Counted from the first letter of the stretch, positions 21,178-31,859 are shown. The stretch: 64,000 bases of DNA from Plasmodiophora brassicae (GCA_036867785.1 CP145424.1:620001-684000); one strand, 5' to 3'. The notes: generated by a model not told the origin, from the sequence alone. Numbers and translations: made by a program.

Positions 21178-21295
21178 TGACGGACGCGTTGAAGCCCTCT
21201 GCAGCGCGGACACCTACCCAGCAAAGAAGGGCTTGGTCCTTAAAGACCAGGTGTTCAAACGTAAACGAAGCGGTAGGCTACCGGTAGGAGGTAGT

Positions 21296-22300
21296 TTACC
21301 CAAAAGCGTATTCCGGTCGTAGTCGGCATCGAAGTGGGGCTTCCCGACCCCTCATCTCCTTGGCGCCGTTCCTGTAGTACAGGCTGTCCTGGTTGTGTCC
21401 CTCGGACAGGACGTTGCCGACAAAGTCAGCGTGATATGAACGAGGCAGCGGGAACGGACGCGAAGGGCCATAGGCATTGCACAGGAACGAGTCGTGAAGT
21501 AGGATGCGATCCTTGATAACAGGGTATACGTCTTGCGCTAACCAGGCCTGGTCGGTCTGCTTCCCGATGTTCTTCGAGGTTGCGTACTGAGCGATTCTGG
21601 CGATCGGGTCGGGGAACACCTCCCGGAAACTGCTGGAATGCGCTCCGAACATGCCGCCGAGGATCGGCACTGTATGCTCGTAGTGACTGTTGTTACGGGT
21701 TAGCGAGCACTTCCAGTGAGGATAACCACGTCAGTGCCGTTACTCGTGCATGGCGTGAAATGGGTACTGGTCCAGGACCTGCAACCATTCGCTAATGGCA
21801 GCCATCTCCCGGATGGAGACGCGCGAGTCCACGTCCCGGAAGAGGGCAAGGCCGACGGATTCATCAGCGAGGGCCGCGTATCGCCACATGCGCCTTGCTT
21901 CGTCCCAGTTCATCCACGAGTCTGGAACGACGACGACTTCGGCTCCAGCGTCGTGCAGACGCTGCCGAGTGCCGCCGTCGACTGTGTTGTCGATGTAGAA
22001 CCGGGCGCGCCACCCGCGGAACAACTTCGGGATCATGATGGCGTTCAGCGCAGCGCCCTCGACGATCATCGGCACGGATCCGTACAGGACGAACGCGAAG
22101 ACGTTGACCAATGGTCGTCTTGTCGTGTTCGTTGGGACCGACGAATCAGAAAGCGTGATGACAGGTGACGATGTCACGACTGTTGGACGGTGCAAGAGTT
22201 CGGTGTGTATCTGCCCCGACAGAAACGCCATGCAGGTCAAGATCAAGACGACAACGACCTCGGTCACCTTGGACCGCCGCACCGCCATCGGAACAGTCAC
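21296..22300 (-). CDS. Glycosyltransferase-like type II membrane protein
   Basis: Two exons are joined near 21670-21740. The donor splits an Asp codon (FHAMHD) and the acceptor continues HYEHTVPILGGMFGAHSS. Residues 5-30 (VTEVVVVLILTCMAFLSG) form a single membrane anchor after a short basic cytosolic tail, typical of Golgi transferases. The luminal part has VNVFAFVLYG, ARFYIDNTV, AGAEVVVVPDSWMNWDEARR and ALFRDVDSRVSIREMAAISEWL. The DVD in a strand-loop context resembles a DxD nucleotide-sugar site. PILGGMFGA, DQAWLAQDVYPVI and LLHDSF then follow. This arrangement recurs in protist and algal proteins annotated as glycosyltransferase-like; enzyme activity is inference. The start may be 22300 or 22288. 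Confidence 0.6.
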
Positions 22301-22701
22301 ACAAGTTGGGCCACTCGTCCTTCTCTTGTCCTCGCCCCTTTCGGCCGCACCATGAACACGGCATTGATGAAGTCGTTAGGCGAGACGTCCGATTACAACG
22401 TAAGCTGCAGAAGTCGACATGACAGAGCCATCGTACGCCGGAGGTGCCCAACTGGTGGGCGATGGCTTCAAACGAGCCGTTCAAAGACAAGGTGCGTTCG
22501 TGACATCGCTTAGGGACAACTGGGTGATTGCTGACTGGGGAGTTGGCCGCGCCGTTCGCCCTGGCCGAAAGGTTGGGTTTCGACGTCTACTTTCTCGGTC
22601 GACTCAGCAATTTCAGACATTGTTCGAACTATGTTCATGACCCTATGCATGCAGTATGCGCGTTGTTCGCCCACTGTTTCTGGTACTAAGGAACACGAGT
22701 A
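22301..22701. other. spacer with a dispersed-repeat fragment
   Basis: No gene was recognised. Bases about 22576-22652 share a long near-match, inverted, with about 25668-25757, including TTTCGACGTCTAC and CAGCAATTTCAGACATTGT. This marks a dispersed repeat, probably a transposon scrap next to the pogo-like remnant. Confidence 0.5.
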
Positions 22702-23473
22702 GTGGGCATCATGCTGCCTCCTTTGATTGTCTTCAAGGGGAAGGAGACTGGCCGGATAGCGCGAACTCTGGGTGAAAGTCCTTCGTCAAGCAAGTACGCT
22801 TGCCAGGAACGCGCCTGGATGGACTCCCGAGTGATGGCCCAGTGGGTGGAGCAGGTACTCGCACCGTGCGTGGCCTCCACGCCGCCGTATTTCGCCCTTT
22901 GCTACTCCCCCTTCACTCGGGAGTCCATCCAGGCGCGTTCTTGGCAAGCGTACTTGCTTGACGAAGGACTTTCACCCAGAGTTCGCGCTATCCGGTCAGT
23001 TTCCTTCCCCTTGAAGACGATCAAAGGGGATGCCCGAGCTGGTAATCGTCACGGCGACCGTTACTCGCATTGTGAACGACGACGATGACCTGACACTCAC
23101 CGTGCGAACCGCTTTCTGAACCATTGATGTCAGCAGGCTCAAACAGCAGTCGCCAGAGGTAGTTTACCCGGTTAGTTGTGGTTCTCGGTGCCATAAAGAA
23201 GAAGATCGGTGTTTGGTCCATGTCCAGGATACGCTCCTCCACCGATCTATACCGATTAATGGCGGCGAGGACATCGGCCTTCAGCAAGAGCGTTGACGGC
23301 CTCAACCTGGGATGCCTGCAGCTGATGACGTTTCGTGCGGGGACGGCGCCGATCGCGTTGCCGTGCCATGGCGAAGGCGTGCGAATCACCGGTCGGAGGG
23401 CCGGCTCGAGCGACAGCCCGAGGGTTCCTAATCCGCGAGACCGCGACGCACTCCATGGGGTTGGGCGGCCCAC
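22702..23473. mobile_element. Rearranged pogo/Tigger-like DNA transposon remnant
   Basis: The minus strand (about 23473 to 22912) reads LDMDQTPIFFFMAP, which is the DDE-1 block IYNxDQTPxFFDMP, then a divergent stretch and a copy of the FKGKE block. The plus strand (22702-22900) reads LPPLIVFKGKETGRIAR, CQERAWMDSRVMAQWVEQVL and APCVAS, the following DDE-1 block (PLxIFKGK, WMDExVMxxWV). The second half is therefore present twice, head to head. Arms of about 110 bp (22727-22837 and 22912-23022) form an inverted repeat around a 75-bp spacer. Frames are interrupted, and no terminal inverted repeats or TA target duplication were identified, so it is an inactive, rearranged fragment. Confidence 0.75.
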
Positions 23474-23571
23474 GCTCGGCTATGAATACCTACGGGTGTT
23501 GTTTACAAACCTAAACCAATCCGATCCGGCCCCAGCACCAGTTTGCCCTGAGCAAATTCATTGAACCGCTT

Positions 23572-25130
23572 CTATTCCAACCTCAGCACTGCCGCAGTCC
23601 CGGCGTTATGCGACTTCTGCGATTTCGTGACGTTTGCAACAATGCTGGGCGTCGTTGATGGTACCAGGGTGAACCGGGGCTTAAACATGGCAACTCGGAA
23701 CGCGCTGTCCAGAGAGCGGCCAATGTAGGCCAACGAGAAACTGACCGTCCGGCCCGAAGTCGTGAGTAGAAACACGGGAGACACTGCCATCAGCGCGGTT
23801 CCACTGCACACCATTATTGTCGACAGGGACATGCCCAGAGCGCAGCGACTCAATCGCCCCAGGATTTGGTCCGTACCAGTGCTTCGCCCAGCGGCCTGCG
23901 CTGTCTGCTCCTGGACGTTACGTACAATCCAGTAGTACCGAAGGACACCTGCCAGGACGTGCAGACTGACCGTCAGCTGAACCAGGAACATTATGCCGGA
24001 CGCGAGCTTCGAGAGCAGCGCCATATCGTAGTAAATCGCGAAGACGATGCTGATCGCTGTGTCCATCGCGACAGGGATGACTAAAAGCGCTGCGAAGGTG
24101 ATAGGGTAGTCTCCTCGCAGGATCCGATTAAGCAGCGATTTCGAGTCGACGATCTGCTTAGCGTGCCGGACCCAAACCGACGCCGATAACAACGAGGACG
24201 CGGATCCCCACCCACCAAGCAGGCTCAGAAAGAACTCGCCGACCGGATATGACAGGTACGGTGTGCTGTGAAACCCTCCGATAGCAAGCGCGATCCCTGA
24301 TACCGTCGCCGTGATCATCTCGACGACCAGGACTGTGTGTGCCCGAGTGAACGACCCGCTGGTATGCGTGGCCCACCTTGATAATGACCGACGTGAGACC
24401 GGGACGGCGCTCCTATATTGACGGTCGATGATGCGCATGTGGAAAGCAAAGAACACAGCAGCAGTCACTCCCGATGCAATCATGATGGCACTGGGCAGGA
24501 TCCGGATGAAGATTTGATAACGCCATGATGCGAATGTGGCCTGCCAAACATTGACATCGGGGGAGACGGTGGCATTCTGCCCAGGCCCATCTGTTATCAG
24601 TGCGTTGTACAGGTCAATGCTCGGTCCGATCTGCAGGAATAGCATTGGAAGGTCGCGAGTGTGGGCTCCTTTGGACCCATCGTTGCTGTACAGGTCGTAG
24701 GAAGGAATCCCGCCCACAAACGGCACTGTATATATAGCAGTCAGAACAATAGGGTGACAAGCTGCTGGTACTTACAAATGACAGCAGAGGCTCCGGTGGC
24801 GTAGAGCGTCAGGTACCGGTCCTCGAAAGAGCATCCGGCGCCTGACGCGGCCGCAGTCGTGGCAAACAGAACGCATCCTGGCGCACGCATTACCATTGGC
24901 TTGCACATGTCGCCGTCGAAGAGCACGATCGGTCCGCTTCGGGCGCTGTTGACGACCCCAGGCTGCGGTCCCACGAACGAGGTCAGTGGCGTTGCGTACA
25001 AATCCAGGGCGAAGAGTGGGCTGCCAGGGGGCACTGTGAGGAACGTCACCGAGCTGCGTACGCCTGCAATGTTGAATGCCAAGTGGGCCACCGCTACCAG
25101 CGAGGCCAGCGACCAGGTCCCGCACAGCAT
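23572..25130 (-). CDS. 7TM-like protein with secreted-type N-terminal domain
   Basis: Two exons. A short intron of about 45 nt near 24730-24774 splits a Leu codon and joins ATGASAVI to LPFVGGIPSYDL. The product is about 505 aa: a signal peptide (MLCGTWSLASLVAVAHLAF), an extracellular domain of about 190 residues (SSVTFLTVPPGSPLFALDLY, GAGCSFEDRYLTLYATGASA), then about seven hydrophobic segments starting with ILPSAIMIASGVTAAVFFAF, and a polar tail. The domain just before the membrane (CVLFATTAA..., VGGIPSYDL) resembles the layout of PA-domain proteins, which is tentative. It is a paralogue of the protein at 62522-63997: both have a DVNxW...RW/WR..I..R(I/W)(L/I)P junction into TM1, and both keep IGGxxS/GWGS...  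features in later loops. A receptor-like role is only inference. Confidence 0.7.
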
Positions 25131-25189
25131 TGTGTGCCAAGAGTAATGCCCATGCGATCAAACACGGGTACTATATTTTGGCGGATTAT

Positions 25190-25330
25190 TAGAGCATCTC
25201 CAACGGGACCCGCTATCGCTATTATAGCGAGCTGCCCGGCACAAAAGATGCCCCAACGGGGCTCGCTATCGCTAATCTAAACGCTGCCCGTCTCAAAGGC
25301 TCGCTATTCTGGCGCGAATAGCGAGTCGCT
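25190..25330. repeat. hairpin-rich repeat, possible MITE-type end
   Basis: It begins AGAGCATCTCCAACGGGA, a string like the ends of some PIF/Harbinger elements. CGCTATCGCT/TAGCGAG motifs follow. CTCGCTATT (25300-25308) pairs perfectly with AATAGCGAG (25317-25325), and CGCTAT...ATAGCG lies near 25211-25231. No matching far end or target duplication was found, so the class is tentative. Confidence 0.4.
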
Positions 25331-26388
25331 CGGCCTAGGACGGGCTGGACCGTTTGGCTGGAACATCCTATGGGCTGCCAGCGCAATCTCGCGAATAGTG
25401 TTCAACGTGGCGGCGTAATCGGGCCGCGTTCGATCAACGGCAAGTTGACGACGCGCCGGGACGTCAAACTCCCCAATGGACATATAGGATGCCTCCTATT
25501 TCTTAGCATACTCTATTACCGAAGACATTCCCGCGATCATCCTCGTCGACGTGCAGCTCGAGCTTCTCGATCTCTTCAGCAACGCGTCGCGCAGCCAGAG
25601 ATTCTTGAGTAGCCGCGATAAAAGCTTAAGGCGCTCTGAGAAGCTGCTTCGTTTCAAACGAGCGAGGCGAATGCATGGGGTCATGCACATAATTCGGACA
25701 ATGTCTGAAATTGCTGAGCAGACCAACTGAGTAGTGTAGACGTCGAAACCCGGGGGGCACGGAAGCCACATCATCGTCCTTGAGACACAGGTCGGCACGC
25801 AGCTCGTGACGTGAATGCACGTCAGCTAGCCGACAATGCGTCGAGAGACTTCACCATTTCGTCATAGTCCCCAAAACTGTAATAAACGAACGCTCGTCAG
25901 TGCATTCAGTCATTTCGTTAGCGCACTCACGATCCGTTGGGCGCCTGACGACGACAACATTGATGCCCTTTCGGCCCATCACTGCGTAATTGTCACCGTC
26001 TTGTACCGGGTGCCAGGCCACGGTCCGCTTCAGATAATTGTTCAGGTCGGGGACGTCGCACTTTACGGGCCCTCTGTCGATCTGGACAACTACTTGACTC
26101 AAATCGCTGCATCGTTCCATCGCGCTCACCTACCACCCTATCGGATCGTCTGGCGTTTATGGAAGCGGACGGTCAGTACTTCGACTCCAAACCGCGTCTC
26201 CAGCCGTCATCGTATTCATGGTCCGGGGCGCTTCTCGTTGGCCACATTCGTCGAAGCTAGTTCGTACTGTCACGCTGGTCGATGCGGAACGTTATCGTGC
26301 AGTGTTGTCCTCACTCCTCACAGAAGTGAATGTCCGTGCACGTCTGGGAGTGACACTGAGGAACCTATTTCGGGAGCCCGCGCTTGAC

Positions 26389-26409
26389 GGGGGGGGGGGG
26401 GGGGGGGGG
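26389..26409. repeat. G21 homopolymer
   Basis: Twenty-one consecutive G on the + strand, between unassigned sequence and the fimbrin promoter. The true length may differ, since such runs are error-prone in sequencing. Its mirror is a C25 run at 52274-52298. Confidence 0.85.
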
Positions 26410-26594
26410 TGTCTGATTCAGAAGGGTGAAAAAATCGATGGCGTCCGGTAATATGTGATGCTTTGGATGAGTCATTTGGCAAGTGGGTGTGTGGGGTGTG
26501 TGTCAGGGGGCGCGTGCCTGCTGGAATCATCACGACCTGGGTGGAGCGTGCGGCCTGGCGAGCACATTGATTGAGGTTCGCTGCACCAACGACC

Positions 26595-29002
26595 ATGGCT
26601 GCCGTGACGTTTACGCCCGCCGAGCTCGAGCACTTCCAGGACGAGTTCTCGTCGTTCGACCTGAACGGCGATGGGACCATTGACGTTCGTGAACTGGAGG
26701 ATATTCTGCGGAACCTGAATGAGTTCAAGGACGCGGCGCAGCTCAAGGCCCTCATTGCTGAGGTACACTGTTTGCCCGTCGCCACCGCTGTACCGTTCAA
26801 CATCGCCTCATAGGTCGACTCTGATCGATCGGGGTCGATTGAATTCAACGAGTTCCTGGCGGTGATCTCGTCGATTCGCACGGGAACAACGAACAACGCC
26901 GCCGGCTTCGCCAAGGTCTACGAGAAACAGAAAGAGCTGATTCAGATCAAGGGCAAGGCAGGCGGTGTACACTCGTTCTCGCAGGAGGAGATGACCGCCT
27001 TTTCGATCCACATCAACACCCTTCTCGGTGACGATGCCGATCTGAAGTCAGTGGCAGCTATGGGTCTTAGTGCCTGCAGCGGTGTCACATTGCGTTTCCC
27101 AGGTACCTGCTTCCGATCGACCCGACCGGGCTGGAGCTGGCGAAGAAGGTCAGCGATGGTGTCCTTCTGTCTAAGGTCATCAACAAGGCCGTTCCGGATA
27201 CGATTGACGAGCGCGCGCTGAACAAGCAGAAGGGCGGCAAGCCTTTGTCTTTGTTCCAGGTCGGATCCCACGCCGTCTAACTCACGACGGATGTTCTGAA
27301 CAAAATCGGCAGATCAACGAGAACTTGAACCTTGTGATTGCGTCCGCCAAGGCGATCGGTATACAGACGATCAACTTGGGTTCCAGCGAGCTCGTCCAAG
27401 GCTCCGAGCACCCTCACCTGGTTCTTGGTCTCGTATGGCAGCTCGGTATGGGGCACACATCGATCTGTTGGCATCCTCTAATCTCTTGAAACGCCAGTCA
27501 AGTTGCAACTTCTGAACACGATCAACCTGAAGAACCACCCAGAGCTGGTTCGCCTGTTGGCTGAGGGCGAGGAGCTTGCCGACCTTCTCAAGTTGCCTCC
27601 GGACCAACTGCTACTTCGTTGGTTCAACTACCACCTGAAGCGTGCAGGCCACCCGAAAACCATCACAAATTTCGGCATGGACGTCAAGGACTCCGAGGCG
27701 TACACGATTCTGCTCAACCAGATCGCTCCTCAGAAGTGTGACAAGTCGGCGCTGAACGAGAAGGACTTGACCAAGCGTGCTGAGAAGGTGTTGCGCAACG
27801 CCGGACTGCTCAATGTCAGCACTTTCATTCAGGTATGTGGTGATATCGTCGGGTTTGCCATCGTGTGTATTGAAGGCTCGTACAACAGCCTCGTGACATT
27901 GTCAAGGCCAACATGCGGTTGAACCTTGCGTTCACTGCGTCGATTTTCAACACCTGTCCAGGGTTGGACCCGTTGACCGAGGAAGAGGCGATGGAACTCG
28001 CTGGCATGATGGACGACGACTTCGGCGACAGCCGGGAAGAGAGAGGTTTGGCCGCGCTTGCGAGGCTCTGGAACGTCCTAAATGACATGTGGACGCAGCG
28101 TACCGCATGTGGATCAACACCCTCGGATTGCACGAAGTATATGTCAACGGTCTCTATGAGGACTGCAAGGACGGTCTTGTCCTTCTCAAAGGTCGCAGCG
28201 TGAAGCGTACAATCTCCCTCGTTTGACTCACGATTCTGTGCGCCCTCAGTCATTGACCACATCGAGCCCGGTACCGTTGACTGGAACAAGGTGGAAAAGA
28301 AGCCGACGAACAAGTTCAAGCGCATCTCGAACGCGAACTATGTTATCGTGCTCGGCAAACAACTCAAGTTCAGCTTGGTTGGTATCGGCGGCACTGATAT
28401 CGTCGATGGCAACAAGAAGCTTGTCCTAGCGTTCACCTGGTCGGGTGCCTACCCCCCGTTTTACCTATTGCTTACCTTTAACGGTCGAAATGCTAGGCAA
28501 CTCATGCGTCATCACATTATCAAGTTCTTGACAACATTGGGTGGTGGCGTTGTGATGTCGGATGAAAAGATCATCCAGTGGGCGAACGAGAAGGTTGACA
28601 TTCGACGTTCGTCATTGTTCATGCTTTTAAAGTCTATGGAAACTGTAGGTTGAGAAGGCTGGTCGGTCGACGCGAATGGCGACCTTCAAGGACTCAGCAC
28701 TGAAGACCTCAGAATTCTTCTTTGACCTGCTGTACGCTATTGAGAACCGTATCATCAACTGGGAGGTAATCCTGAGCTTGTTCACGGAAAGTATGGAGTC
28801 GTTTTGACTTGAGGGATAGCTCGTGACGCCGGCTCAGACCAAAGAAGACCAGTTGCTGAACGCGCGCTACGCCATTTCAGTGGCGCGTAAGCTCGGATCG
28901 ATCATCTTCCTTCTGCCCGAAGACATTGTCGAGGTCAAGCAGAAGATGATGTTGACGTTCGTCGCCGGCATCATGGCCGCCGCCCTGACGGCCAAGAAAT
29001 AG
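26595..29002 (+). CDS. FIM1: Fimbrin/plastin actin-bundling protein
   Basis: About a dozen exons encode a protein near 620 aa, the standard fimbrin length. An N-terminal EF-hand pair ([34 protein letters not shown]) gives possible calcium control. Two actin-binding regions of paired CH domains follow. Blocks include [62 protein letters not shown] joined to [88 protein letters not shown] and [20 protein letters not shown]. Each short interruption is a GT-AG intron of roughly 45-60 nt. Fimbrins cross-link parallel actin filaments. The ATG at 26595 ([11 protein letters not shown]) starts directly before the EF-hands; 26571 is in frame upstream. Confidence 0.94.
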
Positions 29003-29153
29003 ACCGGCGTTGATTGCAGCGTTCAGCAAAGGGCCTACCTGTCCACCAATACACACCCGATCCTGGTTATCTGAAGATTAATCGTCAAGTGATTAATCCC
29101 GCCTAGAACGGGCACACAGGTTCGGGAGTCAACGTCGAGACCTCACAACTGAC

Positions 29154-29576
29154 ATGCAGCTCTATGTAATCATGCTCACCGCCTGCGGTGCCGCTTTCGC
29201 GCTCGCAGCGCCTTCTCCACCATTCCAGCTGTCCACAGAATGTCTCTCCGATTTACGGCAGCTGAACAATGACTTTGTGGAATTGAACCGCGATCGGAAG
29301 TTCAAGAAGCTTATTGGGTTCGAGATGCCGATGTCGTTCCACGATATCGCGAGGCGTCCAGGCTGGGTGGCGCGATGCGATCCGAGCCAAAAGTACCGAA
29401 ATTTCATCAAGGAACAGTATCACTTCCATATCTTCCGGTCGACGGAAGCTGTTGAGTTCGTGGCCCTCCTGGCAGCGAATGCCACATCGCCTCACCAACA
29501 GCGTCCTAATAGCGCTCGGGCACCCGCACCGCTAGGTGTCACAATTGGCGTTCTGCTTGCAGCATTATCTTTGTAA
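29154..29576 (+). CDS. Small secreted protein with GPI-like tail
   Basis: A single exon of 140 aa. The signal peptide is MQLYVIMLTACGAAFALAAP. The mature part is mostly polar with two Cys (LSTECLSDLRQLNNDF, VARCDPSQKYRNF) that may form one disulphide. It ends in a Ser/Pro-rich linker and a hydrophobic C-terminus (APLGVTIGVLLAALSL), as for GPI anchoring. There is an N-glycosylation site (NATS). A cell-surface protein is inferred; no family recognised. It has the same architecture as the 17.4-kb protein without sequence similarity. Confidence 0.7.
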   Translation: MQLYVIMLTACGAAFALAAPSPPFQLSTECLSDLRQLNNDFVELNRDRKFKKLIGFEMPMSFHDIARRPGWVARCDPSQKYRNFIKEQYHFHIFRSTEAVEFVALLAANATSPHQQRPNSARAPAPLGVTIGVLLAALSL

Positions 29577-29592
29577 ACCACATTACACTTGT

Positions 29593-30300
29593 TTATGACG
29601 ATGCAACGTATGGTGCGTCGGGGACATCGGGAAGCCGCTCGATGGCGTACTTGTGCGCCCGAATGAACATAATGGGCACGCCTGGAACCTTCCGAAGACG
29701 ACGCTTCAGGTCCTTGTCGCATGTCGCGACTATATAACATTTGTGTTGCTCGGCACGTGCCACGAGGCAGTCGTCAGCGTACGTGCCTTTGTGTTGGCAG
29801 GGTAGCCTCTTGAACCGCGGGTCCTTCGCTATCCTGAAAACGAATGGGAATATAAGAACAAGTAATTGGCAGTGCCTCTTCAGCGTACCTGAGCGCGAGT
29901 CGGTACTTCGGGCCGAGTTTTTCCAGTTCCCCCATGACGCAATCCGTTATGCACGGCGTGCACTTCGCCAGAAGGCAATCCATCATTCCTCGTACGATTT
30001 CAAGGCGGTTCTGAATCGACGCGTTGATGAAGTTTGTATCGATGAGGATGTGATACGGTGGGCCTAGCAACAATAACAGGTCAGACGCACACTCAGGTGG
30101 GAACGTACGCTCCGGATACCGAGGGCGGTGTTGTACTTAAAGAACAGCGCAGGCGATATCTGTTGAACGCGTCGCACAGCCTTTTCCGTCTTCGACTTAT
30201 CGTTTGCCCCTTTGTCAGCATTGGCCTTCAACCGGGAGTCCTTCGGGTTCAGCAGACGCTTCACTTGAGCAAATTTCCTCGTGCGCCTGGCCTTCCCCAT
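29593..30300 (-). CDS. FCF1: rRNA-processing PIN nuclease FCF1/UTP24
   Basis: FCF1/Utp24 is the small-subunit processome PIN-domain endonuclease that cuts pre-rRNA at sites A1 and A2 in the nucleolus. Three exons are seen. The first is MGKARRTRKFAQVKRLLNPK and a basic region. The second is PPYHILIDTNFINASIQNRL, MMDCLLAKCTPCITDCVMGE and LEKLGPKYRLALR. The third continues IAKDPRFKRLPCQHKGTYAD, DCLVARAEQHKCYIVATCDK and PGVPIMFIRAHKYAIERLP, ending at a TAA at 29593-29595. The catalytic acids of the PIN fold are visible: LIDTN, VMGELEKLG, YADDCL and CDKDL. The N-terminus is exactly that of FCF1 (MGKxRxTRKFA), which fixes the start at 30300. About 195 aa, as usual. Confidence 0.96.
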
Positions 30301-30523
30301 TGTGACAATACTTTCGGAGTCCGCCACGGACTCCGTGGCAGGTACAACCACTTAAACATCGTTACCTTTCGCAGTGTGGCACCCATATGCCAACGGGACC
30401 TACATACATACCGTACAGGCGGGCAAGAGCCGGGACCTAAACGGGATTCGGAATAGGGGGAAGCGTTGCACAAAACGTGTTCTGTACCGATGGATACAGT
30501 CTGCCGCACCTGGTTGTATATTG

Positions 30524-31789
30524 TTAGATTTCAGGTTCCTGCGCTGGGTTGAACTCGACGTACACGACGGCGGCGTCGCTGTCACTGGCTCCGCTACACA
30601 GGCGTCGCAGTTCATCGATTTTCCGTTGCCGAGTTTCTGCTTGTTCAACATCTTTAAAAGAGAGCCACAGGACCCGATCTGTCGCGAGTAGCATGCTGAC
30701 GCTCCCGTCTATAGGTGTAGATGCGACCTTATCCGGCTCCCGACGGAACGGATCCGAGGTCATCGAGCGGAACGGTTCGTTGCGAGGCACGTAAATCTGC
30801 CAGATCGCACGATGATCGTTTGTCAACGAGGACAGCAGCCGGATGTCGTCATCGTTCGGGTCGAATTTGCCTCTGTGGTGTCTCACCATCGCGTTGACAA
30901 CATCCATGTCGCAGTGGTAATCGCCAATGGACCCGTACATCCTCAGACCAGTGATGCCGACCCGGCTGTTGTGGTGCCCTTCAGATTCCACACGACGATA
31001 CGACCGCCCTGCCAGGTCGGCATACAGCATGTTCGCCTTGCTGAACTCCGCCTCGATGCTCTTGGGCAGCAGATCCATGCTTTGCGGCAACGCGTCCACC
31101 ACCTCGTCATCTTCTTTGCGAATCATCCCCACGCTGTCGCCAACCGTCCCGACATGGACTTGACCGTCGGCAACAACCGCCATTGTAGCAGTCGTCCCTC
31201 CTGCGTCGCGAACATCGATCCCTATGCCTTCCAGAGCCTGCCGCTTGATGATCTGGTGCACCTCACGGGGCATCCCCTTCATGATAACGGGAAGGGCATT
31301 GTCATCCTGCTCGGCGATGGACTTCGCCAGAACGTAAGGCAGGTAATGCGCTGCGAGTTGAGCGATCTTCCCGGTCCCGTGCCCGTCGTAGACAGCGAAC
31401 CACGCCACATTCCCAAACCGGTCACGAACTCTCGACGCGACCTCGTTCCAGTAGGAATCGTCCGATGCGAAGCTGGCAGGAAACTGGTCCGAGGACGTCA
31501 ACGCGGCACGGCGCTCGCCGTCTTCGACAAGCCCGGCTACGTCGAAAACGACGTCAGCGTAATCCTGACGAGCACCGCCAGGACGAACCATCGCATACGT
31601 GGACAAGGTCGTCGATCCGATCGCGGCCTCGCCTGTCCAGGTGCAGTCGTCACATGTTGGGAACGCCAGCGGACCACGCGCCGGCACGGGTGCCCCGCCC
31701 ATCGCTGACGTGCTGAACAGGTACGGACCAGCGGCCGCGCGCGATACCGCTCGAGGCAACATGACAACGCCGACCGTCACCAACGCCAC
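30524..31789 (-). CDS. PP2C-family Ser/Thr phosphatase, copy 2
   Basis: A single-exon 421-aa paralogue of copies 1 and 3. Motifs: QDYADVVFDVAGL, WFAVYDGHGTGKIAQ, DAGGTTATMAVV, GTVGDSVGMI, the shared insert GITGLRMYGSIGDYHCDMDV and the terminal DSDAAVVYVEF. The N-terminus MALVTVGVVMLPRAVSRAAA is basic and hydrophobic, like a mitochondrial or secretory targeting sequence. The TDG motif is changed to LLATDRVLW, so the Gly after the catalytic Asp is lost, although the Asp stays. The gene starts only 70 bp from the stop of the K+ channel upstream on the same strand, so its promoter must be tiny or lie inside the channel's 3' end. Confidence 0.9.
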   Translation of the reverse strand: MALVTVGVVMLPRAVSRAAAGPYLFSTSAMGGAPVPARGPLAFPTCDDCTWTGEAAIGSTTLSTYAMVRPGGARQDYADVVFDVAGLVEDGERRAALTSSDQFPASFASDDSYWNEVASRVRDRFGNVAWFAVYDGHGTGKIAQLAAHYLPYVLAKSIAEQDDNALPVIMKGMPREVHQIIKRQALEGIGIDVRDAGGTTATMAVVADGQVHVGTVGDSVGMIRKEDDEVVDALPQSMDLLPKSIEAEFSKANMLYADLAGRSYRRVESEGHHNSRVGITGLRMYGSIGDYHCDMDVVNAMVRHHRGKFDPNDDDIRLLSSLTNDHRAIWQIYVPRNEPFRSMTSDPFRREPDKVASTPIDGSVSMLLATDRVLWLSFKDVEQAETRQRKIDELRRLCSGASDSDAAVVYVEFNPAQEPEI

Positions 31790-31859
31790 CTCGCCTCCGC
31801 CAGCTGTTTATAGTGTTTGCAACCAGTCGCTTATGGAACGTATGTATTCTACCTACCAA

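Larger units (their letters stand above)
25131..26594. other. gene-poor stretch with repeats and scraps
   Basis: Nearly 1.5 kb without a recognised gene. It holds the hairpin-rich segment at about 25190-25330, the inverted partner (about 25668-25757) of the repeat near 22.6 kb, and the G21 tract. A minus-strand frame at 25851-26129 (KCDVPDLNNYLKR, DGDNYAVMGRKGINVVVV) looks faintly protein-like but could not be extended or named. Confidence 0.5.

Noticed and set aside
25851-26129. Minus-strand ORF with DGDNYAVMGRKGINVVVV
   Set aside because: Looks partly protein-like but could not be extended by plausible splicing or matched to a family.
30812-31708. 298-aa plus-strand frame opposite PP2C copy 2
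   Set aside because: It is a shadow of the PP2C frame; the minus-strand translation holds all PP2C motifs.
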